Positions 1 to 9,350 of a stretch of DNA of 64,000 nucleotides are shown in pieces. Positions within the stretch are counted from its first letter, which is position 1, and each line of letters opens with the position of its first letter. Position numbers and translations under genes: made by a program. The stretch comes from Pseudomonas leptonychotis (GTDB taxonomy: Bacteria > Pseudomonadota > Gammaproteobacteria > Pseudomonadales > Pseudomonadaceae). Where the stretch lies: assembly GCF_004920405.1 (NCBI RefSeq), contig NZ_RFLV01000001.1, positions 2,108,001-2,172,000 of the forward strand. Direction: 5' to 3'. Under the pieces are notes generated by a model that searched no databases, was not told the origin of the DNA, and worked only from the letters and a program-made list of their open reading frames with translations.

Positions 1-202
1 CGCCGTATAAGGCACCATGCGCGGCGCACAACTGTGCCGCTGCCTCGAACAGCAGGCAAGGCGATGCGTCAGCGCCCAAGGCGTGCAGATGGTGCCAGGC
101 ACTCAGGCCTTGAATGCTGAGCGGGTTATGCGCCAACAGGCCGTCCAGCCAGAGGGCTGGGCCTTGGTGGGGCAGCAGGCTGTGCAGTTGAGTGCGATCC
201 AT
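1..202 (-). CDS. hotdog-fold 3-hydroxyacyl-ACP dehydratase-like protein (partial)
   Basis: Only the first 67 codons are in the window; the gene runs off the left edge. The start is the ATG complementary to 200-202. The visible protein begins MDRTQLHSLLPHQGPALWLD and later has an AAAQLCAAHGALYG segment. That combination (a PHQ/PHR-G-x-x-L-LD opening and an AAQ-x-x-AxHGAL helix) is what I know from the ApeP/FabA-like hotdog dehydratases found in aryl-polyene-type or other fatty-acid-like clusters. The catalytic region proper cannot be judged because the C-terminal half is missing. The cluster it belongs to lies outside the window. Confidence 0.6.
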   Translation of the reverse strand, partial: MDRTQLHSLLPHQGPALWLDGLLAHNPLSIQGLSAWHHLHALGADASPCLLFEAAAQLCAAHGALYG

Positions 203-304
203 TGCGGGCGGCCGAGAGAAACAGGTCGGCAGTGTAACAGAGGGCTACAGGTCAGGCAGCGCCTGGCTTTGCCCGCAGTTTGAACAGGTATTAGAGGTGG
301 GCGG

Positions 305-859
305 ATGAGTGGCTTGCAGGGGTTGGTTTTTGGGTTAGGGACGCTGATGTTGCTGGCGCTGTCTTGGCAGGCTTTGCGCCGGCCCCAGTCCCACGGTTTT
401 TATCGCTTCTTCGCTTGGGAGGCGATTTTACTGCTGCTGGTGCTCAATGGCCCACTGTGGTTTGTCGAGCGTTTTGCCGCCCATCAACTGGCGTCCTGGG
501 CGCTGCTGTTTGCCTCCTTGCTGGTGTTATTCCCCGGTCTCTATCAGCTGCGGCGCATGGGGCGTCCTGATCAGCAGCGCACGGACGCGGAGCTGTTCGC
601 CTTCGAACGCACCTCGCAATTGGTGACCAGCGGTATCTTCAGTTACATCCGCCACCCGCTGTATGCGTCGTTGCTCTTGCTGGCCTGGGGCGTGGCGTGC
701 AAGCAGCCCAATGGTCTGAGCCTGGTCTTGGCGCTGCTGGCCAGCCTGGCACTGTGGTTGACCGCCAAACGCGACGAAGCAGAATGCTTGCAGCAGTTTG
801 GCGAGGCGTATCGCCGTTATATGCAGCGCAGCAAGATGTTTATTCCTGCGGTGTTTTAG
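305..859 (+). CDS. isoprenylcysteine carboxyl methyltransferase (ICMT)-like membrane methyltransferase
   Basis: 184 residues, very hydrophobic, with about four to five membrane segments (roughly residues 5-22, 35-55, 60-75, 110-150). The diagnostic stretch is SGIFSYIRHPLYASLLLLAWG (residues ~108-128), followed near the C-terminus by RDEAECLQQFGEAYRRYM. This RHPxY plus E-E/F-G-x-xYxxY pattern is the SAM-binding signature of the ICMT/PEMT family. Bacterial members methylate unknown small or lipid substrates at the membrane, so a specific substrate cannot be given. It has its own short upstream gap and is convergent with the lipoprotein gene that follows. Confidence 0.75.
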   Translation: MSGLQGLVFGLGTLMLLALSWQALRRPQSHGFYRFFAWEAILLLLVLNGPLWFVERFAAHQLASWALLFASLLVLFPGLYQLRRMGRPDQQRTDAELFAFERTSQLVTSGIFSYIRHPLYASLLLLAWGVACKQPNGLSLVLALLASLALWLTAKRDEAECLQQFGEAYRRYMQRSKMFIPAVF

Positions 860-862
860 CCG

Positions 863-1297
863 CTACTCCCAGCTCAGGCGCGCCAGCTGCCACTCATCAC
901 CCTCCAGCCACCACTCCATTTTTACGCTGTAGTGACGGGCGCTGTCGGGGATCAGGCCTTCGGCACCGGCGACTGCAACCTGGGCCTCGGTGTGGCCTTT
1001 CTCGCTGTAGGTCGCGTCGACAAAGCTGTTCTTGCTCAGGGCCAGCACCTTGACGTTTTTGTGCCGCATAAACAGCAGCAACATGGTGCGTTGTGCCCAT
1101 TCGCGGTCGAACTCGCCCTGAGCAGAGAACTGTGGGTGCAGCTGGTCGAGCACCGCGCTGTTCTGCTTTGCTTCGAGGTTGTCTTGCAGTTGCTGTACGG
1201 CGGCCTCGAGTGCAACCTGTGGGTCATTTTTGCCACCGCAACCGCTGAGTAGGGCGCAAAACATTAGGAAAGCTAAGGCAAATATCCGTGTTGGCAT
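863..1297 (-). CDS. small lipoprotein of unknown function
   Basis: The protein starting MPTRIFALAFLMFCALLSGCGGKND has a clear signal peptide with a lipobox (LLSGC), so it should be lipidated at Cys and exported. I chose this ATG over longer upstream starts because AGGAG lies six bases before it. The mature part (about 125 residues) is soluble, mixes helix and strand-like segments, and ends WWLEGDEWQLARLSWE, which resembles a small SnoaL/NTF2-like domain, though I cannot prove that. It is divergent from pip and convergent with the methyltransferase gene. Confidence 0.7.
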   Translation of the reverse strand: MPTRIFALAFLMFCALLSGCGGKNDPQVALEAAVQQLQDNLEAKQNSAVLDQLHPQFSAQGEFDREWAQRTMLLLFMRHKNVKVLALSKNSFVDATYSEKGHTEAQVAVAGAEGLIPDSARHYSVKMEWWLEGDEWQLARLSWE

Positions 1298-1419
1298 GCT
1301 GAACTCCTGTTTCATGGTTATGATGCCCGGCAGAGCGTCAAACGTCTGCGCCGCGTTTGTGTTGCGCAAGGTCGTTGACGTTACGCAACGCTTTATTCAG
1401 GTCAAGTCAGGAGCATGCC

Positions 1420-2391
1420 ATGCAGACCTTGTATCCGGAAATCAAACCCTACGCCCGTCATGAGCTGGCGGTGCAGTCGCCGCACGTGCTGTATGTCGAC
1501 GAGAGTGGGTCGCCGGATGGTTTGCCTGTGGTGTTTATCCATGGCGGCCCTGGGGCCGGTTGTGACGCCGCCAGCCGGCGCTACTTCGACCCTAATCTGT
1601 ACCGCATCATCACCTTCGATCAGCGCGGCTGCGGGCGTTCCACTCCGCATGCCAGCCTGGAGAACAACACCACTCAAGCACTGATCGCCGACATGGAAGT
1701 GATCCGTGAGCAGCTGGGCATTGATAAGTGGGTGCTGTTCGGTGGTTCCTGGGGTTCAACCCTGGCGCTTGCTTACGCGCAAACCCATCCGCAGCGTGTA
1801 CATGGGTTGATTCTGCGTGGCATCTTCCTCTGCCGCCCACAGGAAATCAGCTGGTTCTATCAGGCCGGCGCCAGCCGCTTGTTCCCGGATTATTGGGAGG
1901 ATTACCTCGCGCCGATCCCGGCCGATGAGCGCGGTGATCTGGTGCAGGCGTTCTACAAGCGCCTGACGGGGCCCGATCAGATTGCCCAGATGCATGCAGC
2001 CAAGGCGTGGTCGACCTGGGAAGGCCGTACCGCTACTCTGCGGCCTAATCCGCAGGTGGTCGATCGCTTTACTGACAGCCATCGAGCGCTGTCGATTGCC
2101 CGCATCGAATGCCATTACTTCGTCAACAACGCCTTCCTTGAGCAGGATCAGCTGCTGCGTGATATGCCGAAGATTGCCCATTTGCCAGGGGTAATCGTGC
2201 ATGGCCGTTACGACGTGATCTGTCCACTGGATAACGCCTGGGCCCTGCATCAGGCCTGGCCGAACAGCGAGCTGCAGATTATTCGCGATGCGGGCCATTC
2301 AGCGGCCGAAACGGGGATTACCGATGCGTTGGTGCGTGCAGCCGATGAACTGGCCCATCGCTTACTTAATCTGGCGCCAGACGAAGCATGA
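1420..2391 (+). CDS. pip: prolyl aminopeptidase (proline iminopeptidase)
   Basis: 323-residue alpha/beta hydrolase of peptidase family S33. It releases N-terminal proline from peptides in the cytoplasm. The oxyanion region [10 protein letters not shown] (~35-44), the nucleophile elbow GGSWGS (~107-112, catalytic Ser) and a late His in RDAGHSA (~293) are all present, and length matches the family. The start MQTLYPEI follows CAGGAG; the longer open frame upstream has no ribosome site. The stop codon overlaps the start of dtd by four bases, so the two are translationally coupled. Confidence 0.9.
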   Translation: MQTLYPEIKPYARHELAVQSPHVLYVDESGSPDGLPVVFIHGGPGAGCDAASRRYFDPNLYRIITFDQRGCGRSTPHASLENNTTQALIADMEVIREQLGIDKWVLFGGSWGSTLALAYAQTHPQRVHGLILRGIFLCRPQEISWFYQAGASRLFPDYWEDYLAPIPADERGDLVQAFYKRLTGPDQIAQMHAAKAWSTWEGRTATLRPNPQVVDRFTDSHRALSIARIECHYFVNNAFLEQDQLLRDMPKIAHLPGVIVHGRYDVICPLDNAWALHQAWPNSELQIIRDAGHSAAETGITDALVRAADELAHRLLNLAPDEA

Positions 2392-2825
2392 AGGCGCTGA
2401 TTCAGCGTGTGCGTGGCGCTCGGGTGGAGGTGGCCGGTGAGGTGGTTGGCGCGATTGATCAGGGCTTGCTCGCGCTGGTCGGCGTCGAGCCGCAGGACAC
2501 CCCTGCCAGCGTCGAAAAAGCGCTGCACAAGCTGCTCAACTACCGAGTGTTTAGCGATGCCGCCGGCAAGATGAACTTGTCGCTAAGCGATGTTGAGGGT
2601 GGCTTGCTGCTGGTTTCCCAATTCACTCTGGCCGCCGACACCAAGAGCGGCTTACGCCCGAGTTTTTCCAGCGCCGCGCCGCCGGCCCTGGGTGCTGAGT
2701 TGTTCGACTTGCTGGTAGCGCAAGCCCGCGCCAAGCACCCGCATGTTGCCACCGGCCAGTTCGGCGCTGATATGCAGGTGCATCTGGTCAACGACGGGCC
2801 GGTGACCTTCCTACTGGAAAGCTAG
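2388..2825 (+). CDS. dtd: D-aminoacyl-tRNA deacylase
   Basis: 145 residues, the normal length. The enzyme hydrolyses D-amino acids mischarged on tRNA and also clears Gly-tRNA(Ala). The two hallmark motifs are present: [17 protein letters not shown] (~78-94) and the cross-dimer GPVT motif near the end in [11 protein letters not shown]. It begins MKALIQRV, a typical Dtd start, on an ATGA overlap with pip. The pip-dtd pairing is common in pseudomonads. Confidence 0.95.
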   Translation: MKALIQRVRGARVEVAGEVVGAIDQGLLALVGVEPQDTPASVEKALHKLLNYRVFSDAAGKMNLSLSDVEGGLLLVSQFTLAADTKSGLRPSFSSAAPPALGAELFDLLVAQARAKHPHVATGQFGADMQVHLVNDGPVTFLLES

Positions 2826-2828
2826 CGC

Positions 2829-3419
2829 TTAGCGCGTGTTCAATGCCTCGGCGACAAAGTCGAGGCGATCCTGGCCGAAGTGCATTTCATCGCCGACAAA
2901 GAAGGTCGGGGCGCCGAATACGCCGCGCTTGATGGCTTCTTCGGTGGTGGCCTTAAGGCGTTCTTTGACCGTTTCATCACTGACCAAACGCTCGAACTCG
3001 GCAGGGTCAAAACCCGCTGCGCTTAACACTTCAGCGACCACTTCAGGTTTGCCGAGATTTTTCTGCTGTATCCACAACGCCTCAAACACGGTTTTCACAT
3101 AATGCTCGAAGCGCTCACCGCCCTGGTAGCCGGCCGCGCCGCGCATCAAGGTCAGGGTGTTGATTGGGAAGCTTGGGTTGAACTGCATGGTGGCGCCATA
3201 ACGCGCGGCGAAACGTGCCAGGTCTTGCAACATCCAGCGGCCTTTGTTCGGGATCATCACCGGCGATTGATTGCCCGCAGCCTTGAATACAGCGCCCAGT
3301 AGCATGGGTTTCCAGCTGATTTGTGCACCTGCTTGCTCGGCAATGCGCGGAAGTTGAGTCCAGGCCAGGTAGCTGGCCGGGCTGCCGAAATCGAAGAAAA
3401 ACTCTACGGTCTTGCTCAT
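2829..3419 (-). CDS. 2-hydroxychromene-2-carboxylate isomerase / DsbA-family oxidoreductase
   Basis: 196 residues with the thioredoxin-like kappa-GST/HCCA isomerase layout: an N-terminal FFFDFGSPASYLAW strand-helix (residues ~7-20), a helical insertion, and a C-terminal GVFGAPTFFVGDEMHFGQDRLDFV. The cis-Pro loop GAPTFFV and the GQDRL tail fit the HCCA isomerase family (glutathione-dependent isomerisation). There is no CxxC, so a disulfide role is unlikely. It sits 40 bp downstream of the SDR gene on the same strand and is probably co-transcribed with it under the HxlR regulator. Confidence 0.8.
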   Translation of the reverse strand: MSKTVEFFFDFGSPASYLAWTQLPRIAEQAGAQISWKPMLLGAVFKAAGNQSPVMIPNKGRWMLQDLARFAARYGATMQFNPSFPINTLTLMRGAAGYQGGERFEHYVKTVFEALWIQQKNLGKPEVVAEVLSAAGFDPAEFERLVSDETVKERLKATTEEAIKRGVFGAPTFFVGDEMHFGQDRLDFVAEALNTR

Positions 3420-3458
3420 GGAGTGTCCTGTTGTCAGGTTCGAGGTTAGTGGTGGCTT

Positions 3459-4187
3459 CTAGAACTTTTCTGTCCAGGGACGCAGATCCATCTCATGTAC
3501 CCAACAGTCGCGAGGCTGGCAGTGAATTTGCCAGTAAGTGTCGGCAATGTGTTCCGGGTTGAGGGTGCCGTCCTGCTCTTTGCGTTTGTACAGTTCGGGG
3601 AAGGTGTCGCGGATAAACGCCGTGTCGATGGCTCCGTCGATGATCGGGTGAGCGACATGAATGCCTTCAGGGCCGAGTTCACGGGCCATGCTCTGGGCCA
3701 GGGCGCGCAAGGCGAACTTGGCGCTGGCGAAGGCGCTGAACTTGGCACTGCCGCGCAGCGAAGCGGTTGCGCCGGTAAAAATAATCGTACCTTGGCCGCG
3801 TGGCAGCATGACCTTCGCAGCTTCACGACCAGTGAGGAAGCCTGCGAGGGCGGCCATTTCCCAGACTTTGCGATACACCCGCTCGGTGGTTTCGGTGATG
3901 GAGAATTGCACGTTGGCGCCGATGTTGAAAATTACGGCATGCAGTGGGCCGACTTCACGTTCGATGGTGGCCACCATCTCGATCACTTGCTCCTCTACTC
4001 GCGCATCGCAGGCAAAGGCCCGCGCACTGCCACCGGCCGCTTCAATTTCGGCCACCAGGGGTTCTAGTTTGTCGGCGCTACGTCGCGCTACGCAGGCAAC
4101 ATAGCCCTCGCGGGCGAAGCGTTTGGCGATGGCGCCGCCGGTAGCGTCACCGGCACCGACTACCAGGATTGCTTTGCGTTCGGTCAT
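3459..4187 (-). CDS. short-chain dehydrogenase/reductase (SDR)
   Basis: 242-residue SDR. The nucleotide-binding motif appears as VVGAGDATGGAIAKRF (~9-24, a variant of TGxxxGxG). NIGAN (~90) replaces the usual NNAG, and the central helix has FASAKFALRALAQSMAREL, where the SxnYxxxK motif reads SAFASAKFA, so the canonical catalytic Tyr is replaced by Phe. Such members may be atypical or inactive dehydrogenases. It is divergent from the HxlR-type gene, whose palindromic sites lie 15-60 bp upstream of this start, so repression by that protein is a natural inference. Confidence 0.8.
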   Translation of the reverse strand: MTERKAILVVGAGDATGGAIAKRFAREGYVACVARRSADKLEPLVAEIEAAGGSARAFACDARVEEQVIEMVATIEREVGPLHAVIFNIGANVQFSITETTERVYRKVWEMAALAGFLTGREAAKVMLPRGQGTIIFTGATASLRGSAKFSAFASAKFALRALAQSMARELGPEGIHVAHPIIDGAIDTAFIRDTFPELYKRKEQDGTLNPEHIADTYWQIHCQPRDCWVHEMDLRPWTEKF

Positions 4188-4201
4188 TGCAGTTCTCCAC
4201 A

Positions 4202-4216
4202 GTTCTATTTTGGAAC
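4202..4216. promoter_or_regulatory. palindromic operator, copy 1 (HxlR-type)
   Basis: GTTCTATTTTGGAAC: near-perfect dyad GTTCY-ATTTT-GGAAC in the divergent SDR/hxlR intergenic region, 15 bp upstream of the SDR start codon. It forms a pair with the copy at 4231-4247, centre to centre about 30 bp. Role as HxlR operator is inferred from position. Confidence 0.65.
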
Positions 4217-4230
4217 TTGGCTAGATAGTC

Positions 4231-4247
4231 GGTTCCATTTTGGAACC
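4231..4247. promoter_or_regulatory. palindromic operator, copy 2 (HxlR-type)
   Basis: GGTTCCATTTTGGAACC: perfect six-base arms around ATTTT, the same core as copy 1, and about 42 bp upstream of the regulator's start. The two copies fall on the same face of the helix (about three turns apart). Confidence 0.65.
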
Positions 4248-4288
4248 TGTCAAGCTATCGTGCAGTCATTGCAGCGGGAGAATGGCGC

Positions 4289-4783
4289 ATGCGTTGGGAA
4301 GAACTTGAGCAGCAACCCTGCTCCTTGGCCCGCACCTTATCGGTGGTGGGTGATCGCTGGACCTTGTTGGTGCTGCGCGAGAGTTTTCTCGGTATCCGGC
4401 GTTTCGACGAGTTCGAGAAGCGTCTGGGGATTACCCGGCATGTGTTGGCCGACCGCCTGAAAAAGCTGGTGGAGGCGGCGGTGCTGGACAAGGTGGCGTA
4501 TCAGCAGCGACCGCTGCGTGAGGAATATTGCCTAAGTGCCAAGGGCCGCGACCTGTATCCAGCCATCATGGCCCTGGTCCACTGGGGCGACCGCCATATG
4601 AGTGGCACCGAGGGCGCACCGATCCGTCACATCCATCGTGGCTGCGGTAAACCGATGCATGGCGTGCTGGTGTGTTCGGAGTGTGGAGAGCCGCTTGCGG
4701 CGCGTGATGTGACGCTGGAGGAGGCGCCTGCTCTCAAGGGCCTGCTACTGCCGGCGCACTGGCACGACAAGCAGGCGTTGTAG
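4289..4783 (+). CDS. HxlR-family winged-helix transcriptional regulator
   Basis: 164 residues. The N-terminal ~100 residues are the HxlR fold: CSLARTLSVVGDRWTLLVLRE (~10-30, with the conserved Cys and GDRW), then the recognition region ITRHVLADRLKKLVE. The C-terminal ~50 residues add a cysteine-rich piece (CGKP...CSECGEPL), a four-Cys zinc-ribbon-like extension seen in a subset of HxlR proteins. Cys near residue 11 and the ribbon make redox or electrophile sensing plausible. It is transcribed divergently from the SDR/isomerase pair across two matching palindromes. Its stop codon lies inside a repeat that follows. Confidence 0.85.
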   Translation: MRWEELEQQPCSLARTLSVVGDRWTLLVLRESFLGIRRFDEFEKRLGITRHVLADRLKKLVEAAVLDKVAYQQRPLREEYCLSAKGRDLYPAIMALVHWGDRHMSGTEGAPIRHIHRGCGKPMHGVLVCSECGEPLAARDVTLEEAPALKGLLLPAHWHDKQAL

Positions 4784-4850
4784 GGTGGATGACGCTTTTC
4801 TCATCCACCATCGCGACGTGGTGGATGGATACAGCGCCATCCACCCTACG
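4780..4850. repeat. GTAGGGTGGAT...ATCCACCCTAC palindromic repeat
   Basis: About 70 bp with inverted ends GTAGGGTGGATGA and CATCCACCCTAC and an inner TCATCCACCA / TGGTGGATGG pair. The same family recurs near 48650, 48831, 59409 and 63393. The stop codon of the HxlR gene is contributed by the first bases of the element. Intergenic repeat between convergent genes. Confidence 0.8.
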
Positions 4851-4866
4851 AGTCAGGGATGCCTAG

Positions 4867-5574
4867 TTAAAACAAGCGCGCCAGCAAGGCGGTGACCGCC
4901 GTTTCCACCCGCAAAATCCGCTCGCCCAGTTGCACAGGTTGCAGGCCAGCGTGCTGTAGTTTTTCTACTTCGTAGGGAATCCAGCCGCCCTCCGGACCGA
5001 TCGCCAGGGTTACCGGTTGCTCGACCGCGCGCGGGCAAGCCGGGTAGTCACCCGGATGGCCGGTCAAGCCAAGGGTGCCCGCCGCAATGGCGGGCAGTTG
5101 ATCTTCGACGAAGGGCTTGAAACGCTTCTCGATGATCACTTCGGGCAATACGGTATCGCGGGTCTGCTCAAGGCCGAGAATCAGTTGCTCGCGAATCGCC
5201 GCAGGTTCAAGAAACGGGGTTTGCCAGAAGCTTTTTTCTACCCGATAGCTATTGAGCAGAATCAGTCGGGGCACGCCCATGCTGCTGACCGTTTGCAGCA
5301 CACGGCGCAGCATCTTTGGCCGGGGCAGGGCCAGCAGCAGGGTCAATGGCAGTTTGGCCGGTGGCGGCTGGTCGAGCTGAACGGATAACTCAGCGTGCTC
5401 GGCATTCAGCCGCAGCAACTGGCCGCTGCCCATCAGGCCATCCAGCCGGCCGACACGCAGGCTGTCGCCGACTTCGGCGCGGTGCACTTCATGCAGGTGT
5501 TTGAGGCGCCGGCCTGTGAGCAACACGCGGTCATCGGCGATAAAGTCGCCGTCTTCCAGTAGCAGCAGGTTCAC
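4867..5574 (-). CDS. rsmE: 16S rRNA (uracil(1498)-N(3))-methyltransferase
   Basis: 235-residue SPOUT methyltransferase that methylates U1498 of 16S rRNA using SAM. An N-terminal PUA-like domain (~1-70, [19 protein letters not shown]) is followed by the trefoil-knot domain with IGPEGGW (~193) and [12 protein letters not shown] (~217), the two knot signatures. Length is normal. The start codon overlaps the end of tatC, placing it last in the tatABC transcription unit. Confidence 0.93.
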   Translation of the reverse strand: MNLLLLEDGDFIADDRVLLTGRRLKHLHEVHRAEVGDSLRVGRLDGLMGSGQLLRLNAEHAELSVQLDQPPPAKLPLTLLLALPRPKMLRRVLQTVSSMGVPRLILLNSYRVEKSFWQTPFLEPAAIREQLILGLEQTRDTVLPEVIIEKRFKPFVEDQLPAIAAGTLGLTGHPGDYPACPRAVEQPVTLAIGPEGGWIPYEVEKLQHAGLQPVQLGERILRVETAVTALLARLF

Positions 5575-6371
5575 GGTTGGGCGGCGGGCGGTTGATCGCT
5601 TGGCGCGTCTTCGCTATCGCTCTCGTCGGCTTCCTGCTCGGCGCGGCGTTTGACCATAGCGCCAAATAGCAGCCCGGTTTCGAATAGCAGCCACATGGGC
5701 AGGGCTAGCAGGGTCTGCGAGAACACGTCGGGCGGCGTCAGTACCATTCCGACGACAAAGCAACCGACCACCACATAGGGGCGACTCTTGCGCAGGGTGG
5801 CGACATCGACCACACCGATCCAGATCAGCAAAAAGGTGGCAATCGGAATCTCGAACGCTACGCCGAAGGCAAAGAAGAGGGTGAGGACGAAGTCCAGATA
5901 CTGGCCAATGTCGGTCATCATCGCCACGCCTTCCGGGGTCACGCTGGCGAAGAAGCCAAACATGATCGGGAACACCACGAAATAAGCGAAAGCCATGCCG
6001 CCGTAAAACAGCAGAATGCTGGAGATCAGCAGGGGGATCGCGATGCGCTTCTCGTGCTTATACAGGCCAGGCGCAATAAAGCCCCAGATCTGATGCAGGA
6101 TGATCGGGATGGCCAGAAACAGCGCGACCATCAGGGTCAACTTGAACGGCGTGAGGAAGGGCGAAGCCACGCCGGTGGCGATCATTGTTGCGCCTTCCGG
6201 CAGGTAGGCGCGCAGCGGCGCCGCGACCAGCGCGTAAATGTCCTGAGAGAAATAGAACAGCCCGGCAAACAGCAGCAAAACCGCCCCGACAATCCGCAGC
6301 AGGCGTGTACGCAGCTCAGTCAGGTGGGAGACCAGGGGCATTTCCTGGTCGCTGTCCGATAGTCGGCTCAT
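5571..6371 (-). CDS. tatC: Sec-independent protein translocase TatC
   Basis: 266 residues with six membrane helices. It is the twin-arginine signal receptor of the Tat export complex. The family signature [15 protein letters not shown] (~12-26, with the conserved HLxELR) and the periplasmic P-loop region before helix 3 are present. The C-terminus carries an acidic, proline-rich cytoplasmic tail (residues ~240-266). It overlaps tatB by four bases and rsmE by four bases. Confidence 0.96.
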   Translation of the reverse strand: MSRLSDSDQEMPLVSHLTELRTRLLRIVGAVLLLFAGLFYFSQDIYALVAAPLRAYLPEGATMIATGVASPFLTPFKLTLMVALFLAIPIILHQIWGFIAPGLYKHEKRIAIPLLISSILLFYGGMAFAYFVVFPIMFGFFASVTPEGVAMMTDIGQYLDFVLTLFFAFGVAFEIPIATFLLIWIGVVDVATLRKSRPYVVVGCFVVGMVLTPPDVFSQTLLALPMWLLFETGLLFGAMVKRRAEQEADESDSEDAPSDQPPAAQP

Positions 6372-6691
6372 GGCTGCGGGTTTTTATCCTGGAGGCTGGT
6401 TTCGGTTGCGGAGGGTGTTTCGGTCAGGCTGCTGAGCGGTGAATTGAGCTTTTGTTTAGCCGCGTTCATCTCACGCTCAAGCTCAAGAATGTTTTCGTTA
6501 TGCAGTTGCCGGCGGATTTCATCTGCGCCGATTTCGCGCTCCACCTCCGCCTTGATCGCGCTGAAGCTGCGTTTGATCCGGCCGATCCACAAACCAGCAG
6601 TGCGCACGGCTCCCGGCAGGCGGTCCGGACCCAATACCACCAAGGCCACGATGCCAACCAGCAGCAGCTCGGTAAAGCCAATATCGAACAT
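6368..6691 (-). CDS. tatB: Sec-independent protein translocase TatB
   Basis: 107 residues starting [30 protein letters not shown]: one membrane helix, the conserved GP turn, then an amphipathic helix (~25-60) and a low-complexity tail. It works with TatC in recognising twin-arginine signals. It starts three bases after the tatA stop and overlaps tatC. Confidence 0.94.
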   Translation of the reverse strand: MFDIGFTELLLVGIVALVVLGPDRLPGAVRTAGLWIGRIKRSFSAIKAEVEREIGADEIRRQLHNENILELEREMNAAKQKLNSPLSSLTETPSATETSLQDKNPQP

Positions 6692-6694
6692 GGC

Positions 6695-6925
6695 TTAGTC
6701 TTTTTTCGCCGGTTCTTCGACCTTGCGCGCCTGGGCGTCAATGGTCTGACCTTTAGGCTCTTCCACGGCCGGCTTGTCTTCTTCGCTGCCCATGGATTTT
6801 TTGAAGCCCTTGATCGCATCGCCAAGGTCCGAACCCAGGCCTTTAAGGCGCTTGGTGCCGAACAGCATGACTACGATCAGCAGGACGATCAGAAGTTGCC
6901 AGATGCTAATGCCACCGAATCCCAT
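6695..6925 (-). CDS. tatA: Sec-independent protein translocase TatA
   Basis: 76 residues. [20 protein letters not shown] forms the membrane helix, then [20 protein letters not shown] is the amphipathic helix with the conserved FG turn, followed by a charged tail. It is the pore-forming subunit of the Tat system. First tat gene, 27 bp downstream of hisE on the same strand, so the tat genes are likely co-transcribed with hisIE. Confidence 0.94.
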   Translation of the reverse strand: MGFGGISIWQLLIVLLIVVMLFGTKRLKGLGSDLGDAIKGFKKSMGSEEDKPAVEEPKGQTIDAQARKVEEPAKKD

Positions 6926-6952
6926 AATGCGTACTCCGTAATAAGAGGTTAA

Positions 6953-7300
6953 TCAGTTCTGCGGACGTGAAGCTTTTTCCGCGTGGCCGGACAGGCCGAA
7001 GCGTCGATCCAGCTCGTCCAGCACGGCCTGCGGATGCTGGCCGAGGGCGGCGAGCATGATCAGGCTATGGAACCACAGGTCGGCGGTTTCGTAGATTACA
7101 TCGCTGCAGTCACCGCTGACCGCAGCATCTTTGGCAGCGAGGATGGTTTCCACCGACTCTTCGCCGACCTTTTCCAGAATCTTGTTCAGGCCCTTGTGGT
7201 ACAGGCTGGCAACGTAGGAGCTGTCAGCATCCGCGCCCTTGCGTGACTCCAGTACTTCAGCCAGGCGGCTCAGGGTGTCGCTCATGCCCGTATCACTCAT
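6953..7300 (-). CDS. hisE: phosphoribosyl-ATP diphosphatase
   Basis: 115-residue MazG-like pyrophosphatase, second step of histidine synthesis (PR-ATP to PR-AMP). The all-alpha core has [20 protein letters not shown] (~31-50, with the metal-binding EExxE) and [17 protein letters not shown]. Two starts are possible, at residues 1 and 6; the first overlaps the hisI stop and has CAGG upstream, the second matches other Pseudomonas HisE termini better. hisI and hisE are separate genes here, as usual in pseudomonads. Confidence 0.93.
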   Translation of the reverse strand: MSDTGMSDTLSRLAEVLESRKGADADSSYVASLYHKGLNKILEKVGEESVETILAAKDAAVSGDCSDVIYETADLWFHSLIMLAALGQHPQAVLDELDRRFGLSGHAEKASRPQN

Positions 7301-7694
7301 GGTTGTGGCCTGCGCTATAAATGGCGTGCGGATCTTTGATCACCGCCTCGACGGTTTTCCAGCTGCCGTTCTCAAACACGCGGTAGAAGCAGCTTTCCCG
7401 ACCGGTATGGCAGGCAATGCCGCCCACTTGCTCAACCATCAGGATGATCACGTCAGCGTCGCAATCTAGGCGCAGTTCATGCAGTTTCTGCACATGGCCG
7501 GATTCTTCGCCTTTGCGCCACAGCTTACCGCGCGAGCGTGACCAGTAGATGGCGCGCTGTTCGCGGGTGGTCAGGGCCAGAGATTCACGGTTCATCCAGG
7601 CCATCATCAACACGCGGCCAGTTTTATGATCCTGGGCGATTGCCGGCACCAGGCCGTCGCTGTTCCAGTTGATTTCGTCGAGCCAGTCAGTCAT
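7293..7694 (-). CDS. hisI: phosphoribosyl-AMP cyclohydrolase
   Basis: 133 residues; third step of histidine synthesis, zinc/magnesium dependent. Motifs seen: [10 protein letters not shown] (~30-39), [18 protein letters not shown] (~50-67), [14 protein letters not shown] (metal-binding DCDxD, ~76-89) and the conserved [12 protein letters not shown] (~94-105) with zinc-ligand cysteines. Overlaps hisE. Confidence 0.95.
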   Translation of the reverse strand: MTDWLDEINWNSDGLVPAIAQDHKTGRVLMMAWMNRESLALTTREQRAIYWSRSRGKLWRKGEESGHVQKLHELRLDCDADVIILMVEQVGGIACHTGRESCFYRVFENGSWKTVEAVIKDPHAIYSAGHNHE

Positions 7695-7760
7695 CGCTAT
7701 ATCCGCCCATACCGGGCTGTTTGATTCAGAAACTAGTGTGCCAGTGCATCCCCGGCGTGG

Positions 7761-9350
7761 CTATCGGCGCAACACCAGATAGAGGCCGCCTACGACCATT
7801 AGCCAGCTCGGCCAGGCGAGGACGGTCAAGGTCAGGCCCTGGCTCACGGCGCCGGCTATTAAGGCGGCACCTAATAGACGTGCCGGCCACTGCCGGGTGT
7901 TGGCAGGTTGCTGCTGGCGTGGAGCCGGCTGCTGATTGAGTCGCTCCAGGGTTTCCCGGGCGATTTGCGACAGATGCGGCACTTGCTCGGCTTGCAGTTG
8001 CAGGTTGCGCAGCAGCTGCAATGGGCTGACCCGCTCACGCATCCAGCGTTCAAGAAACGGCTGAGCGGTGCTCCACAGGTCGAGGTCCGGGTAGAGCTGG
8101 CGGCCGAGACCTTCGATGTTCAGCAGGGTTTTCTGTAATAGAACAAGCTGCGGCTGCACTTCCATATTGAAGCGCCGCGCGGTCTGGAATAGGCGCAGCA
8201 GTACCTGGCCGAAGGAAATGTCTTTCAGTGGTTTCTCGAAGATCGGCTCACACACAGTGCGTATCGCGGCTTCAAAGTCGTTGATCTTGGTTTCGGCCGG
8301 AACCCAACCCGAGTCGATATGCAGCTGCGCCACGCGGCGGTAATCGCGCTTGAAGAAAGCAATCAGGTTACGCGCCAGGTAGTCCTGATCTTCGGCAGTC
8401 AGGCTGCCGATGATGCCGCAGTCGATGGCGATGTACTGCGGGTTCCATGGCGTGCGGGTGCTGACAAAGATATTGCCGGGGTGCATGTCGGCATGGAAGA
8501 AACTGTCGCGGAATACCTGGGTGAAGAAAATCTCCACGCCGCGCTCGGCCAGCAGCTTCATATCAGTGCGCTGATCGGCCAGGGTCGCCAGGTCGGTAAC
8601 CTGAATGCCGTAGATGCGCTCCATCACCAGCACTTTCGGCCGGCAATAGTCCCAGTACACCTGCGGCACATAGAGCAATGGCGAGCCTTCGAAGTTACGC
8701 CGCAATTGGCTGGCGTTGGCGGCTTCGCGTAGCAGGTCGAGTTCGTCGTAGATGGTTTTCTCGTAATCGCTGACCACTTCCACCGGGCGCAGGCGGCGGG
8801 CATCGGCGGAAGATTTTTCCGCCAGTTTGGCCAGCAGAAATAGCCAGGCGATGTCCTGTTCGATGACTGGTTTGAGGCCTGGGCGAATCACCTTGACCAC
8901 CACTTCTTCGCCGGTTTTCAGCTGCGCGGCATGCACCTGAGCGACGGACGCCGAAGCCAGTGGTTGCGCATCGAAGCGGGCAAACACTTCGCTGACCTTG
9001 GCCCCTAGCTGGGATTCGATTAGCGCTTGTGATTGCGCGGGGTCAAAGGGCGGCACCTGATCCTGCAGCCTGGCCAGTTCATCGGCGATATCCGTTGGCA
9101 ATAGGTCACGGCGGGTCGAAAGCAGCTGACCGAACTTGATAAAGATCGGCCCCAGTTCTTCCAGTGCCAACCGCAAACGTGCGCCGCGCGACAGCAGTAA
9201 ATCGCGGCGTGGCAGCCAGCGCCAGGGCAACACATAGCGCAGCACGCGCGCCCACAAGGGCAGCGGCAGGGCGAATAACAGGTCATCCAACTGGTAGCGA
9301 ATCACTACGCGCTGGATACGCAACAGACGACGAACGGCAAGCAGCTTCAT
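7761..9350 (-). CDS. ubiB: ubiquinone biosynthesis protein UbiB (atypical kinase)
   Basis: 529 residues, an ABC1/ADCK-type protein-kinase-like protein needed for ubiquinone synthesis. The characteristic [12 protein letters not shown] (KxGQ motif, ~50-61), an Ala-rich nucleotide loop ([13 protein letters not shown]), the catalytic-loop-like [11 protein letters not shown] (~287) and AIDCGIIG (~310) are present. Two C-terminal hydrophobic segments (~485-529) anchor it in the membrane. It overlaps ubiJ by four bases. Confidence 0.95.
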   Translation of the reverse strand: MKLLAVRRLLRIQRVVIRYQLDDLLFALPLPLWARVLRYVLPWRWLPRRDLLLSRGARLRLALEELGPIFIKFGQLLSTRRDLLPTDIADELARLQDQVPPFDPAQSQALIESQLGAKVSEVFARFDAQPLASASVAQVHAAQLKTGEEVVVKVIRPGLKPVIEQDIAWLFLLAKLAEKSSADARRLRPVEVVSDYEKTIYDELDLLREAANASQLRRNFEGSPLLYVPQVYWDYCRPKVLVMERIYGIQVTDLATLADQRTDMKLLAERGVEIFFTQVFRDSFFHADMHPGNIFVSTRTPWNPQYIAIDCGIIGSLTAEDQDYLARNLIAFFKRDYRRVAQLHIDSGWVPAETKINDFEAAIRTVCEPIFEKPLKDISFGQVLLRLFQTARRFNMEVQPQLVLLQKTLLNIEGLGRQLYPDLDLWSTAQPFLERWMRERVSPLQLLRNLQLQAEQVPHLSQIARETLERLNQQPAPRQQQPANTRQWPARLLGAALIAGAVSQGLTLTVLAWPSWLMVVGGLYLVLRR

